Below are positions 47,068 through 55,957 of a DNA stretch of 64,000 nucleotides, piece after piece. Every line of letters begins with the position of its first letter. The first letter of the stretch is position 1. The notes beneath the pieces were generated by a model. That model was not told the origin of the DNA, made no database searches, and worked only from the letters and a program-made list of their open reading frames with translations. This DNA comes from an uncultured candidate division Zixibacteria bacterium (GTDB lineage: Bacteria; Zixibacteria; MSB-5A5; SM1-73). The position numbers and the translations under genes are program-made. The stretch covers positions 44,794 through 108,793 of the forward strand of contig CAIVRH010000035.1 in assembly GCA_903908285.1 (NCBI GenBank). Direction: 5' to 3'.

Positions 47068-47500
47068 CGGTCGGAAAAATTTTTGCTTTTTGACTTAAGC
47101 TTTCTAAGTAATTCTGCAAAATCAAAGTGGCTGAAATTCTGTCCACCGTTTCTTTTTCTTTCTGCTTGGTTCCCATTTCCCTCATGCTTCGCAGGGATTC
47201 AACCGTAGTCAATCTTTCATCCCAGCTGACCACTTCCACCTTGGTTCTTGAGGTGATCCTCCGGATGAATTTCTCCACCGCTTCCCCTTTAAAACCGACG
47301 CTCCCATCCATATTCTTAGGCATACCCACCACTACTTTGATTACTTCTCTTTCGTCGATTATTTTTATTATATGGGAAATAAAATCCTTTATTTTCTTAG
47401 TATCAATGGTAGGAAGTCCCTGAGCGGTAATTCCGAGGGGATCGGATATAGCCAGTCCGATTCGTCTTTCACCGTAATCTATAGCCAGAATTCGACTCAT
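47051..47500 (-). CDS. ruvX: Putative Holliday junction resolvase RuvX (YqgF)
   Basis: The 149-residue protein has the RNase H-like fold signature AIDYGERRIGLAISDPLG at its start (catalytic Asp7) and the later acidic region DERLTTVE. YqgF/RuvX acts on branched nucleic acid or pre-16S rRNA 5' ends. It precedes mltG and overlaps it by 17 bases. Confidence 0.95.
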   Translation of the reverse strand: MSRILAIDYGERRIGLAISDPLGITAQGLPTIDTKKIKDFISHIIKIIDEREVIKVVVGMPKNMDGSVGFKGEAVEKFIRRITSRTKVEVVSWDERLTTVESLRSMREMGTKQKEKETVDRISATLILQNYLESLSQKAKIFPTDEIPE

Positions 47501-47601
47501 CGTTTTTCCCTGCGAGTTATATTATCCGCCATCCGCCTAACGTTATTTTGAAATTCTGAATTAAGCGGTGATCGGTATTCGGTCGTCAGCGGACATCATT
47601 T

Positions 47602-48627
47602 CTATATTTTTACCTTTCTCAAATTAGTAGCCGCCTGTTCCGGGGTGGTGGCGTTGATATAAAGCCCGGTTCCCCACTCGAATCCGTCTATCCGGGTATA
47701 TCGGGGCATGATCTCTATGTGCCAGTGAAAATCCTCGCCGATGGTCTTCCAGGCTTCGCCTCTTCTTCTAGTGCGGTTGGGACCGGTATGGAAAATGTAA
47801 TTATAGGGGGGGTCGTTCAAATGGATTTTTAACCGCAACAACACCTCTTTGAATAAAGAAGCCAGTTTCTCGAACTGTTCGTCGGCGGTGTTCTCGAAAT
47901 CGACCGAATGTTTTTTGGGCAGTATCCACACTTCATGGCTGAAACGGGAGGCAAACGGAGCAATGGCCAGAAAATCATTATTGGAACAGACCATTCTTTT
48001 CTCGGCGGATAACTCCTGCTTGATCATGTCACAAAAAACACATCTTTCCTTGTAATCATAATATTCTTTCGCTCCGCTTAATTCCTCTTTCACGTTTTTA
48101 GGAGTGACCGAGACGGCGATCAACTGGGAATGCGCGTGTTTTATGGGGGAGGATCCGGCTCTTTCCCCGTAGTTTTTGAAAATGAATATGGACCTGAACC
48201 TTTTATCTTTTTTAAGATCAAAAATTCTCTCCTTGTAGGTCTGCATTACTTTTACGACTTGACCGACTTCTAAGTCGGAAATATTCGCGATGTGCCGGGG
48301 GGTTTCTATGATTATTTCATGCGCCCCCACTGCATTCATCAAATCGTACATCCGCTCGGCTCTCTGGTCCAACTCCAGCTCCACTTTTAAAGCGGGGGAG
48401 ATGTTGGGGACTACCCTTACTTCCCACCCGGGTCCATTGGGGGTGGAGGTTTTGCTTCTTATGGCATAAATCTCCGGTGGAGTGTATTTTTCATTTCCTT
48501 CACAGAATGGGCAGGTTCCGTGGGGAATGAGCTTTTCCATCTCGATTAAACTCGAGGCTTGATCATCTGCCAGATCCGGATTTATTACCCATCGGGCGGT
48601 GATGGGGTCTCTTCTTAAGGTAGGCAT
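47602..48627 (-). CDS. galT: Galactose-1-phosphate uridylyltransferase
   Basis: The 341-residue protein carries CPFCEGNEKYTPPE and CVFCDM zinc motifs and the catalytic HAHSQ motif in GSSPIKHAHSQLIAV; the second half has FHWHIEIMPR. This is the GalT family, which swaps UMP between UDP-glucose and galactose-1-phosphate. The branch with HAHSQ (rather than HPHGQ) includes broad hexose-1-phosphate enzymes, so the sugar is not certain. It lies between lptD and ruvX on the same strand and could supply sugar nucleotides for envelope polysaccharide. Confidence 0.92.
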   Translation of the reverse strand: MPTLRRDPITARWVINPDLADDQASSLIEMEKLIPHGTCPFCEGNEKYTPPEIYAIRSKTSTPNGPGWEVRVVPNISPALKVELELDQRAERMYDLMNAVGAHEIIIETPRHIANISDLEVGQVVKVMQTYKERIFDLKKDKRFRSIFIFKNYGERAGSSPIKHAHSQLIAVSVTPKNVKEELSGAKEYYDYKERCVFCDMIKQELSAEKRMVCSNNDFLAIAPFASRFSHEVWILPKKHSVDFENTADEQFEKLASLFKEVLLRLKIHLNDPPYNYIFHTGPNRTRRRGEAWKTIGEDFHWHIEIMPRYTRIDGFEWGTGLYINATTPEQAATNLRKVKI

Positions 48628-48640
48628 GGGTGAGTTCCAT

Positions 48641-48687
48641 TTAAAGGTTCAAGGGTTCAAAAGTTCAAAGGTTCAAAAGTTCAAAGT
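48641..48687. repeat. GTTCAAA-type tandem repeat between galT and lptD
   Basis: Five near-copies of ggttcaaa/agttcaaa lie end to end and abut the stop codon of lptD. The same words recur at 54625-54657 (inside a coding sequence), 60885-60970 and, more loosely, 61446-61484. Confidence 0.6.
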
Positions 48688-51600
48688 TTAAAAAAGCACT
48701 TCCCGAAGCCCGCCGCCGCCTTTCTCTAACTTAACTGCGGGCAAGGCTTTGATGTTAATACGGAAATAGTAACCTTTTCGATAACCTGAGGCTACCCAGG
48801 TAAACCGTCCCTCCCAGCAGTGCATATCCCGGTACAGCTCGAAAGTCTGTTCGGTGATCTTGTTCTCCGAGAAGTCATAGCGATTGAGATAATTTAATAG
48901 CCATTTTCGGGTCAAGGGAAGGCGCACCGAGGCGCTCAACCAGTGAGTTTTGGTGGAACCTCTGCTTTGACTGTATCTATGGGTCAAATCCACACTCCAG
49001 GATTGAGTGATTTTCTCCAATATTCCGGTATCCTCTTTTTCACTCTGATTTAGTATATCGTTTTCAGAAACGGTGTCCTCCGATGCCTTGGGTACTTTTG
49101 TCTTTGCTTCCCCCCAGCTTCCCGAAAGACTTATGTGGGTATCAAAACTGAAATAAGTCCACCGCGGAGAATTAAGCTTTAGTTCACCCGCTTTGTCGTA
49201 AAAATCGTGGGTGGCGGAAAAAGCAAAGTCCACGTTCTTGATGGCATAGGTGCGCAGGGTGGTGGAGAGATTGGATAGCTTATGTTGTTTGGCTAAATAG
49301 TTATATCCGGAGGAGAAGTTCAGATTGAACAGGTCGATTTTTTTCTCCGTTTCTTTTCCATCCTCGACCGACTTGGTTTTGATCTGGACTAACTGGTTGA
49401 CTCCAAAACTCATGGACTTGCTCTTTGATCCGGATCCGCCGCTTCCGGTGTATGAAAGATATTCTTTTTTACTGGTGAATTGAGGCTGCCAGTTGAAGCT
49501 TAAGCTGGGGGTTATCACATGCCTTATTCCGGTCAGCTTCCCGATTTTGGGATTGAATGTTCCGTAAATAGCGGTGTTGGCGGAGACGCTGGCAGAATAA
49601 GTACCGCGCCGGGCGGAGCTGTTGCCGGGGATGCCGGCGCTTTCCGAAAGGTTGGTTTTATAAATATAGTACCAGGTTTCCTGATATCGACCAGCCGGAT
49701 TAAGCACCAGCCATCCAAAAATCTTTTGGGGGGCAGATAATGAAATAGAATTGTCCGATATGGTATATTCTTTTCGATTGAAATTGCTGCCGCTTTTGAT
49801 CCGGTATTGGTAATTCTGAAAACTGGAAGAGAATGAATAGTAAATCGAATTGTACCATCTGTTCTGTGTCGAAGTCACCGAGCCGGTTTCGCTTTTTACG
49901 CTCTCTTTCGGAGAAATAAGAGGCAGGGAATTCCGGCTGAACCGGATTACCGGAATATTCAGGGTGCGGTCATCGGTATCCAAGTTCCATCGGTGATCCA
50001 AAGCCAAAGTCAAACTGGCGGATTTAAAGCTTTTGCTAAAGCTGGCTTGGGAGTATAACGACCGGTTTCTTCTTTCCTCCGCATCCAGATTCAAATCGCG
50101 CCAGTAATTCTTATCGCTCAAGAAGGTTCCGGTGGCATTAAGGGTGAGGGTGGGGGAGATGATGTGATGATGGTTGAAGGTCAAATCCCACCGGTCACTC
50201 CTGTTTTTGGTGTAAGTTGACAAATTCCAGCTCGATTTCCGGTTAAATGATACCGCCACATCTCCGTTCAAAACGTACCGCTGGGTATACCGGGAGTGCG
50301 ATTTGATCAGCCAGCCCGATCCTTCATAGTAATCGAAAGCGGTTTCCAAATCGTAATAATCCGAAACCGCCCAATAGTAACCGATGTTCCGGATGAATCT
50401 ATTTCCTGCCTGTAAATTCCCGAAATCGAAGGTCAAAAATCCGGAATGCCTGCCCGGCTTTATAGGAAAGATATAAAAAGGTATAGCCGCCACCGGGAGA
50501 TCGGCAATATATAAAACCACCGGTTTGGCGATCACCTTGTCTTTGGCGATTATTTTCATCCGGCGGGCATAAAAGTGAAAATGCGGCTCGGGATTGTCGC
50601 AGGTGGTATAAGTGCCATTATCCGCCAAAAGTACGTTATCGGTGATCTTTCTTAATAGCTCGCCCCGGTAGGTCCCCTGTTGGATATTGGTGACTCCGGT
50701 TTTGACCTTGCCTCTTTTGGAGTGCAGGTCGTAGTTCATCCGCTCCCCTTTAAGCTCGTCCGACCCGTCTTTTAGCACCGGCGAGCCTTCTACTATCTGT
50801 TTCCCGTCCTTTTCCGTTTTGATCCCCTCCGCCACCATTATTTCTTCCTCGGTCTGGTAAACGATTTTTCCGGCTGCCAGGGAAATCTGTCCAAATTGAA
50901 GGGAGCTTTGACCGGTCAGGTTGATCAGATTCTCCTTTACCGTGTAATCGATCAAGTCTGCGGAATAACGGACCGTGTCCGCTACATTGGTACTGTCCTT
51001 GATTTTCTCCTTGGGGAAAAGATACGTGCCCATGGCGCCGCCCTTGATCAGCACCCGGTTTATTCGCTGATTGTCCAAGAACAGATTTATGGTATCGCCC
51101 GAGGCTTCGTTTTTTTCCACTCCAGCTGCTTTTCCGGGCTCTTTAGACACTTGAGGATAATAGATGCTCGAGGCATTATCGCTGGCTATAACCTGACTTA
51201 ATTTTTCATTCTGCAACAGGAAGGTCATATTTTTGGCGCCTAAAGAGCTTTCCCGTTTGGCGTTGGTTGCAGAGTCGATCTCCGCGTGAGAAGCTTTCGT
51301 ATCACCCTCCACCTCGATTCTATTCACCCGTTCATTCTGAAGAAACAGCGTCATCTTTTCACCCGAGAGATGATCGGCGAGTTTATCTGCAGTTGGATTT
51401 CCGCTCAAAACGATCTTATTCTCCTGATTCAACCATGTAGCCGTATCGCAGGTAGCGGTCATGTCCCCTTTGGTGATGTGCACGCTGTCTTTGGCTATAC
51501 CTTTCCGTTCGTCCGGAAAATATTCCATGTCCTCTGCAGATACCTTTATGGTGCTGTCGCCTTTATCCGGTTTAATGGTCAGCAGGGGAGAGCCGGTGAC

Positions 51601-52050
51601 CGAAACGAACTTCTTCTGCCGGTCGTATTCACCGTGGTTCCCCTTTATTTGTGCTTCCTCTTTCTTGCTGACTAAAACCACATTTCCGTCTGCAATGGCT
51701 GTGCCGGAATTTTTGCTATAGGAGACCCGGTCCGCGGTCAGAGTCTGGGTTGAATCTTCGATCCTCACGCTGTCGATGAAAACCACCTGCCCGGCAGTGC
51801 GATACCAAACCGCTCTCTGGCTTTTCAGGCTCAAATCACCCTGCTTAAAAGACACGTTCCCGTTCAGGTTAACCATTATATTATCCTTCTCCATCCTGAG
51901 CTCGGAATTATCAGCATTCAAAAGCTCCAACGGCTCCTTGGATGCTTCCACCTTCCCGGATTTTTCTTCTGGCTGGGCATAAGAGGTGAAGATGAAGAGA
52001 AAGAAAAGGCAAAGGATGATTATGATGGATGGGAATATTGTCTTATTCAT
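48688..52050 (-). CDS. lptD: LPS-assembly protein LptD (OstA)
   Basis: The 1120-residue protein has a signal peptide (residues 1-25), an N-terminal OstA/LptA-like jellyroll made of repeated strands (about 40-500, with NLNGNVSFKQGDLSLKSQRA), and a C-terminal outer-membrane barrel (about 520-1120) ending in GLREVLF. The barrel accepts LPS from LptA and inserts it in the outer leaflet. It shows that the host is a double-membrane bacterium. It is larger than E. coli LptD (about 780 residues), mainly because the OstA part is repeated. It is the first of a minus-strand run with galT, ruvX and mltG. Confidence 0.92.
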   Translation of the reverse strand: MNKTIFPSIIIILCLFFLFIFTSYAQPEEKSGKVEASKEPLELLNADNSELRMEKDNIMVNLNGNVSFKQGDLSLKSQRAVWYRTAGQVVFIDSVRIEDSTQTLTADRVSYSKNSGTAIADGNVVLVSKKEEAQIKGNHGEYDRQKKFVSVTGSPLLTIKPDKGDSTIKVSAEDMEYFPDERKGIAKDSVHITKGDMTATCDTATWLNQENKIVLSGNPTADKLADHLSGEKMTLFLQNERVNRIEVEGDTKASHAEIDSATNAKRESSLGAKNMTFLLQNEKLSQVIASDNASSIYYPQVSKEPGKAAGVEKNEASGDTINLFLDNQRINRVLIKGGAMGTYLFPKEKIKDSTNVADTVRYSADLIDYTVKENLINLTGQSSLQFGQISLAAGKIVYQTEEEIMVAEGIKTEKDGKQIVEGSPVLKDGSDELKGERMNYDLHSKRGKVKTGVTNIQQGTYRGELLRKITDNVLLADNGTYTTCDNPEPHFHFYARRMKIIAKDKVIAKPVVLYIADLPVAAIPFYIFPIKPGRHSGFLTFDFGNLQAGNRFIRNIGYYWAVSDYYDLETAFDYYEGSGWLIKSHSRYTQRYVLNGDVAVSFNRKSSWNLSTYTKNRSDRWDLTFNHHHIISPTLTLNATGTFLSDKNYWRDLNLDAEERRNRSLYSQASFSKSFKSASLTLALDHRWNLDTDDRTLNIPVIRFSRNSLPLISPKESVKSETGSVTSTQNRWYNSIYYSFSSSFQNYQYRIKSGSNFNRKEYTISDNSISLSAPQKIFGWLVLNPAGRYQETWYYIYKTNLSESAGIPGNSSARRGTYSASVSANTAIYGTFNPKIGKLTGIRHVITPSLSFNWQPQFTSKKEYLSYTGSGGSGSKSKSMSFGVNQLVQIKTKSVEDGKETEKKIDLFNLNFSSGYNYLAKQHKLSNLSTTLRTYAIKNVDFAFSATHDFYDKAGELKLNSPRWTYFSFDTHISLSGSWGEAKTKVPKASEDTVSENDILNQSEKEDTGILEKITQSWSVDLTHRYSQSRGSTKTHWLSASVRLPLTRKWLLNYLNRYDFSENKITEQTFELYRDMHCWEGRFTWVASGYRKGYYFRINIKALPAVKLEKGGGGLREVLF

Positions 52051-52093
52051 TTTCGATCATTTTTAAAACAAACATCTAACCTCTCCCCCTCGG

Positions 52094-52212
52094 TCCCCTT
52101 CAGGGTGAATCCCTTTCCTTCGACCCTAAAGTCTCAGGACCGAAGGGCAGGATGAACCCCTCTCCGTTTTATGGTTCGCCTTCGCTCACCATCCTGAGCA
52201 TGTCGAAGGACG
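52094..52212. repeat. Composite dispersed repeat upstream of lptD
   Basis: The segment 52094-52160 matches 35601-35664 (ccccttcagggtgaatcc, ttccttcgac, gtctcagga, gcaggatgaacccc). It is followed by a CCTGAGCATGTCGAAGG repeat (52174-52212). Confidence 0.5.
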
Positions 52213-52283
52213 GAGAGGGGGAAACAGGGGGTGAGGTTTCAAACTCCATCGCTAGTATTTGCTTTCGGCTCCATGCTCATATA

Positions 52284-52326
52284 TTTATACAAACCAAGAT
52301 ATTTAAATGACAGCCAAAGAGCAAGA
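52284..52326. repeat. 43-base repeat, left copy flanking the YVTN gene
   Basis: Sequence tttatacaaaccaagatatt ... ccaaagagcaaga recurs at 55526-55568 (3 mismatches), on the far side of the YVTN propeller gene and in the same orientation. Confidence 0.6.
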
Positions 52327-52342
52327 ATATTAAGGTTTTATC

Positions 52343-52371
52343 TTGACAAAAACACGAATTGTTCTTATGTT
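52343..52371 (+). promoter_or_regulatory. Sigma-70-type promoter of the YVTN propeller gene
   Basis: TTGACA at 52343-52348 and TATGTT at 52366-52371 are separated by 17 bases. The start codon at 52421 follows 50 bases later. Confidence 0.45.
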
Positions 52372-52420
52372 TAAAATATAATGCACATAGTACCTAATAT
52401 TAATATCCTTGGAGGTTGTC

Positions 52421-54859
52421 ATGCAAAAAAGAATAGTTTTCTTCTTGCTTGTTTTAGTGTTTTTTCTTCCACTGTTTAGTTCCCCCTGTTTTTCTCAATC
52501 CGACTCGGTGATTGCCACCATCTGGCTACCGGATAGCTTGGGAGGAGTCGCTGGACCGTGTGCCTTTACTTACAATTCTGTTGACAATAGAATATTCGTT
52601 TGTGGTGGGGAGAGGGTGGTGGTTATAGATGGCTCCACCAACCAAAGGTTAGCTGGCATCACCGTCGGCAAGCGTGCCTATGCGCTCACCTTCGATTCTT
52701 TAGATGATAAAATCTACTGTGCCAATTCTGCAAGTGACAGTGTCATCATCATTGATGGAGCAAGTAATTCGGTGATAACCACTTTGGGGGTGGGAAATCA
52801 GCCGGTTGCTTTAGCCTACAATCATACCAACAACCAAATCTACTGCGCCAACAATGGGAGCGATGATATCACCATCATTGGTGGGACAAGTAATACAATT
52901 AAAGCCACAGTAGGACCTGTGGGAGATGCTCCGCGGGCTTTAGTCTATAATCCCATTAACAACAAAATCTATTGTTCCAATCAGGGAAGTAACAATGTCA
53001 CCATTATTGATGGAGCAAGTTATGCGGTGATAACCACAGTGGCGGTGGGAGGCAATCCTTATGCTTTGGCTTACAATAACAGTGCCAACAAGATCTACTG
53101 CGCCAATAATGGAAGTGACAATGTCACAATCATTGATGGGGAAAGTGATACGGTGATAGCCACGGTGGGAGTGAAAGATCAACCTTATGCTTTAGTCTAT
53201 AACCTCACCAACAACAAAATCTACTGTGCCGATATGGGGAGTGACAGCGTCACCATCATAGATGGAGCCGGTGATTCAGTGATAACCACGGTGAAGGTGG
53301 GAGATCAACCTTACAGTCTGGCCTACAATTCCACCAACAACAAAATCTACTGTGCCAATTATAACAATTGGAATGTCTCCATCATTGATGGAGCAGGTGA
53401 TTCGGTGTTAACCACAAAGTCGGCAGGATGGGGTCCCTACGCTTTAGCATATAATTCCTCTGACAATAAAATTTATTGTGCCAATTACCTTAGTTTCAAT
53501 GTCACCATCATTGATGGAGCAAGTAATTCGGTTATAACCACAGCCGGGGTAGGGGATGAAGCTTATGCGTTAGCTTACGATTCCACCACCAACAAAATCT
53601 ACTCAGCCGATTATTGGACTAAAAAAGTCACCATCATTGATGGAGCAGGTAACTCCGTGATAACCACCGTGGGGATGGCAAATGGTCCTGAGGGTTTGGC
53701 CTCCAATCCCATCAACCACAAAATCTACTGTGCTAATAGTAGCAAGGTCACCATCATTGATGGAACAAGTAATTCAATAATAACTACCGTGAACGCGGGA
53801 TCTGGTTCTCGAGCTTTAGCCTATAATTCTATCAATAATAAAATCTACTGCGCCAGCTACAATGGTGACAATGCCACCATCATAGATGGAGCGGGCGATA
53901 CGGTGATAACCACGGTGGGGGTGGGAGATTATCCCTGGGCTTTAGCTTACAATTCCACCAATAACAAAATCTATTGCGCCAATAGAAATAGTGACAGTGT
54001 CACTATTATTGATGGAGCAAGTAATTTGGTGATCACCACCGTGCAGGCGGGAGATTTTCCCTGGGGTTTAGTCTACAATCCCACTAGCAACAAAATCTAC
54101 TGCGCCAATGGTAATAGTGACAACGTCACCATCATTGATGGAGCGGGTAATTCGGTGATAACTACGGTGGGGGTAGGAGATTATCCTTATCTTTTAGCCT
54201 ACAATCCCACCAACAACAAAATTTACTGCGCCAATAGAAATAGTGACAATGTCACCATCATTGATGGAGCAAGTAATGCGGTGATAACCACCGTGGAGGT
54301 GGAAGCTGATCCTTATGCTTTAGCTTACAATTCCAGCAACAACAAAATCTACTGCACCAATAGGAGTAGTGGCAATGTCACCATTATTGATGGAGCAAGT
54401 AATTCGGTGCTAACCACCGTGGGGGTGGGAGATTATCCTTCCCTCTTAGCCTACAATTCCACCAACAACAAAGTCTACTGCGGCAATTCTTATGGTTCTA
54501 GCATTTCAGTTATCGCTTGCTCCCCAGCCAGTGCGGTGGAAGAGGATCAGGAGACCCAGGTAATTCCCGGCTTTTCTTTGAAGCAGAATTATCCCAATCC
54601 GTTTAACCCAATAACCACTGTTACGTTCAAAGTTCAAGGTTCAAAGTTCAAAGTTCCTCTCCCCACCACTCTCAAAATCTACAACATTCTGGGGCAAAAG
54701 GTGAGGACTTTGGTGGATGAGCCGAAAAGAGCGGGAAATTATGAAGTGATCTGGGATGGAAAAGATGATAAGGGTATAGAGGTATCAAGCGGATTATACT
54801 TTTATCAATTGAAGTCAGGAGATTTCACCGAAGCAAAGAAAATGCTTTTGCTGAAATAG
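52421..54859 (+). CDS. Secreted YVTN-type beta-propeller protein with sorting domain
   Basis: The ATG at 52421 has GGAGGT seven bases upstream, so the frame start 12 bases earlier is rejected. After a signal peptide (MQKRIVFFLLVLVFFLPLF) come about 16 repeats of about 42 residues with consensus A-L-A-Y-N-x-T-N-N-K-I-Y-C-A-N-x-x-S-D-N-V-T-I-I-D-G-A. This is the YVTN/NHL-like propeller family, probably two propellers. The C-terminal NYPNPFNP domain (LKIYNILGQKVRTL ... MLLLK) is the same sorting type as in the protease and 14-repeat protein. A stretch FKVQGSKFKVP inside this domain is encoded by GTTCAAA-type repeat DNA (54625-54657). The protein is likely exported and surface-bound; the ligand is unknown. 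Confidence 0.92.
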   Translation: MQKRIVFFLLVLVFFLPLFSSPCFSQSDSVIATIWLPDSLGGVAGPCAFTYNSVDNRIFVCGGERVVVIDGSTNQRLAGITVGKRAYALTFDSLDDKIYCANSASDSVIIIDGASNSVITTLGVGNQPVALAYNHTNNQIYCANNGSDDITIIGGTSNTIKATVGPVGDAPRALVYNPINNKIYCSNQGSNNVTIIDGASYAVITTVAVGGNPYALAYNNSANKIYCANNGSDNVTIIDGESDTVIATVGVKDQPYALVYNLTNNKIYCADMGSDSVTIIDGAGDSVITTVKVGDQPYSLAYNSTNNKIYCANYNNWNVSIIDGAGDSVLTTKSAGWGPYALAYNSSDNKIYCANYLSFNVTIIDGASNSVITTAGVGDEAYALAYDSTTNKIYSADYWTKKVTIIDGAGNSVITTVGMANGPEGLASNPINHKIYCANSSKVTIIDGTSNSIITTVNAGSGSRALAYNSINNKIYCASYNGDNATIIDGAGDTVITTVGVGDYPWALAYNSTNNKIYCANRNSDSVTIIDGASNLVITTVQAGDFPWGLVYNPTSNKIYCANGNSDNVTIIDGAGNSVITTVGVGDYPYLLAYNPTNNKIYCANRNSDNVTIIDGASNAVITTVEVEADPYALAYNSSNNKIYCTNRSSGNVTIIDGASNSVLTTVGVGDYPSLLAYNSTNNKVYCGNSYGSSISVIACSPASAVEEDQETQVIPGFSLKQNYPNPFNPITTVTFKVQGSKFKVPLPTTLKIYNILGQKVRTLVDEPKRAGNYEVIWDGKDDKGIEVSSGLYFYQLKSGDFTEAKKMLLLK
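54625..54657 (+). repeat. GTTCAAA repeat translated inside the YVTN protein
   Basis: The repeat words gttcaaa and gttcaag occur four times in a row and encode FKVQGSKFKVP in frame within the sorting domain. The matching positions in the two other sorting domains of this window are shorter and unrelated in sequence. Confidence 0.65.
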
Positions 54860-54942
54860 TCAACGGATAGTCCGTGGGACAGGTGTCTTAGGGCACCCAA
54901 CATTCCTGTTCTACACTTTCCTCATCCCCTTCAAATGCGTAG

Positions 54943-54994
54943 CGCCCGACTCTAATTTACCCTGAGACTTGTCGAAGGGTGTCGGGCGTTTTTT
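54943..54994 (+). terminator. Likely intrinsic terminator of the YVTN gene
   Basis: CGCCCGAC (54943-54950) faces GTCGGGCG (54981-54988), followed by TTTTTT. The 30-base loop carries a CCTGAG..TCGAAGG repeat (54959-54980). Confidence 0.55.
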
Positions 54995-55003
54995 CTGAAA
55001 TTC

Positions 55004-55164
55004 ATTGCCACGACCTTCAGGTCGTGGAATGAAATGGAGTCCTCTTATTTTTTCTTTTGGGCTTTAGCCCATGAAGTGCTGGGTTATATACCCTGTGCTC
55101 CAGGTTATTAATAATTATCCTGTATCGGGGCGGAATCGCGAAGCGTCCATAGGATTATCCCGCC
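55004..55164. repeat. 161-bp direct repeat, copy A
   Basis: It begins attgccacgacc and includes the palindromes CCACGACCTTCAGGTCGTGG and GGGCTTTAGCCC, then a segment ending cataggattatcccgcc. It is nearly identical to copy B, 217 bases downstream. Confidence 0.8.
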
Positions 55165-55220
55165 AGTGGGTTGGGATCGCGTATGTGTTCATACGAATAT
55201 CCCGCCCCAAAGTCTTATTT

Positions 55221-55382
55221 ATTGCCACGACCTTCAGGTCGTGGAATGAAATGGAGTCCTCTCATTTTTCTTTTGGGCTTTAGCCCATGAAGTGCTGGGT
55301 TATATACCCTGTGCTCCAGGTTATTAATAATTATCCTGTATCGGGGCGGAATCGCGTATGCGTCCATAGGATTATCCCGCCC
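55221..55382. repeat. 161-bp direct repeat, copy B
   Basis: It matches copy A (55004-55164) with a few small differences (an indel of T around 55265 and cgcgtatgcg for cgcgaagcg near 55355). Confidence 0.8.
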
Positions 55383-55525
55383 TCAACTACTCTTAAAATA
55401 CAACACCCATATTTACTTTCTGCTGTTGTCCATATGTTTATACCGTCACCCATAGGGGCGGGAATTCATCCCGCCCTAAGATACCTTGATATACCACTAT
55501 TTCATTTCGACCGCTTACCCATATC

Positions 55526-55568
55526 TTTATACAAGCCAAGATATTTAAATGATACCCAAAGAGCAAGA
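55526..55568. repeat. 43-base repeat, right copy flanking the YVTN gene
   Basis: It matches 52284-52326. The rest of the gap up to 55957 holds G-rich CTCTCC/GGGGAGAGG inverted words (55586-55680) and no supported gene. Confidence 0.6.
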
Positions 55569-55957
55569 TTTTTAACTGGGTGCATTTTTCCTCTCCTCTC
55601 TGGGGAGAGGGATTAAAGGGAGAGGGGGTACTTTTTCCTCTCCCCTTAGGGGAGAGGATTAAGGTGAGGGGGTATTGTAGGGGCGATTCAGGTGGTCGGA
55701 CGACCACCCGTCTGGGTGGAACATCCCGCCATCGGCGGGGAATCGCCCTTCTATTCTCCTGAAATCTCTTGACATGAATACCTAAACGATTATAATGTAT
55801 CAAATAACCAATGGGTAAGGAGTCCTGTGTTCTTGGCGAAACAAAAATTAGATAAAATCCATATTGTAGTATTATCAGGATGCAAAACCCGAATACGGAT
55901 TTATAAGGCTGAAGTTGTTGTATCAGGCCCAGACAAATTAAGTAGGATATCGTACTA

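Noticed and set aside
48641..48687. CRISPR-like array between galT and lptD
   Set aside because: The units are 7-9 bases and contiguous without spacers, a simple repeat rather than an array.
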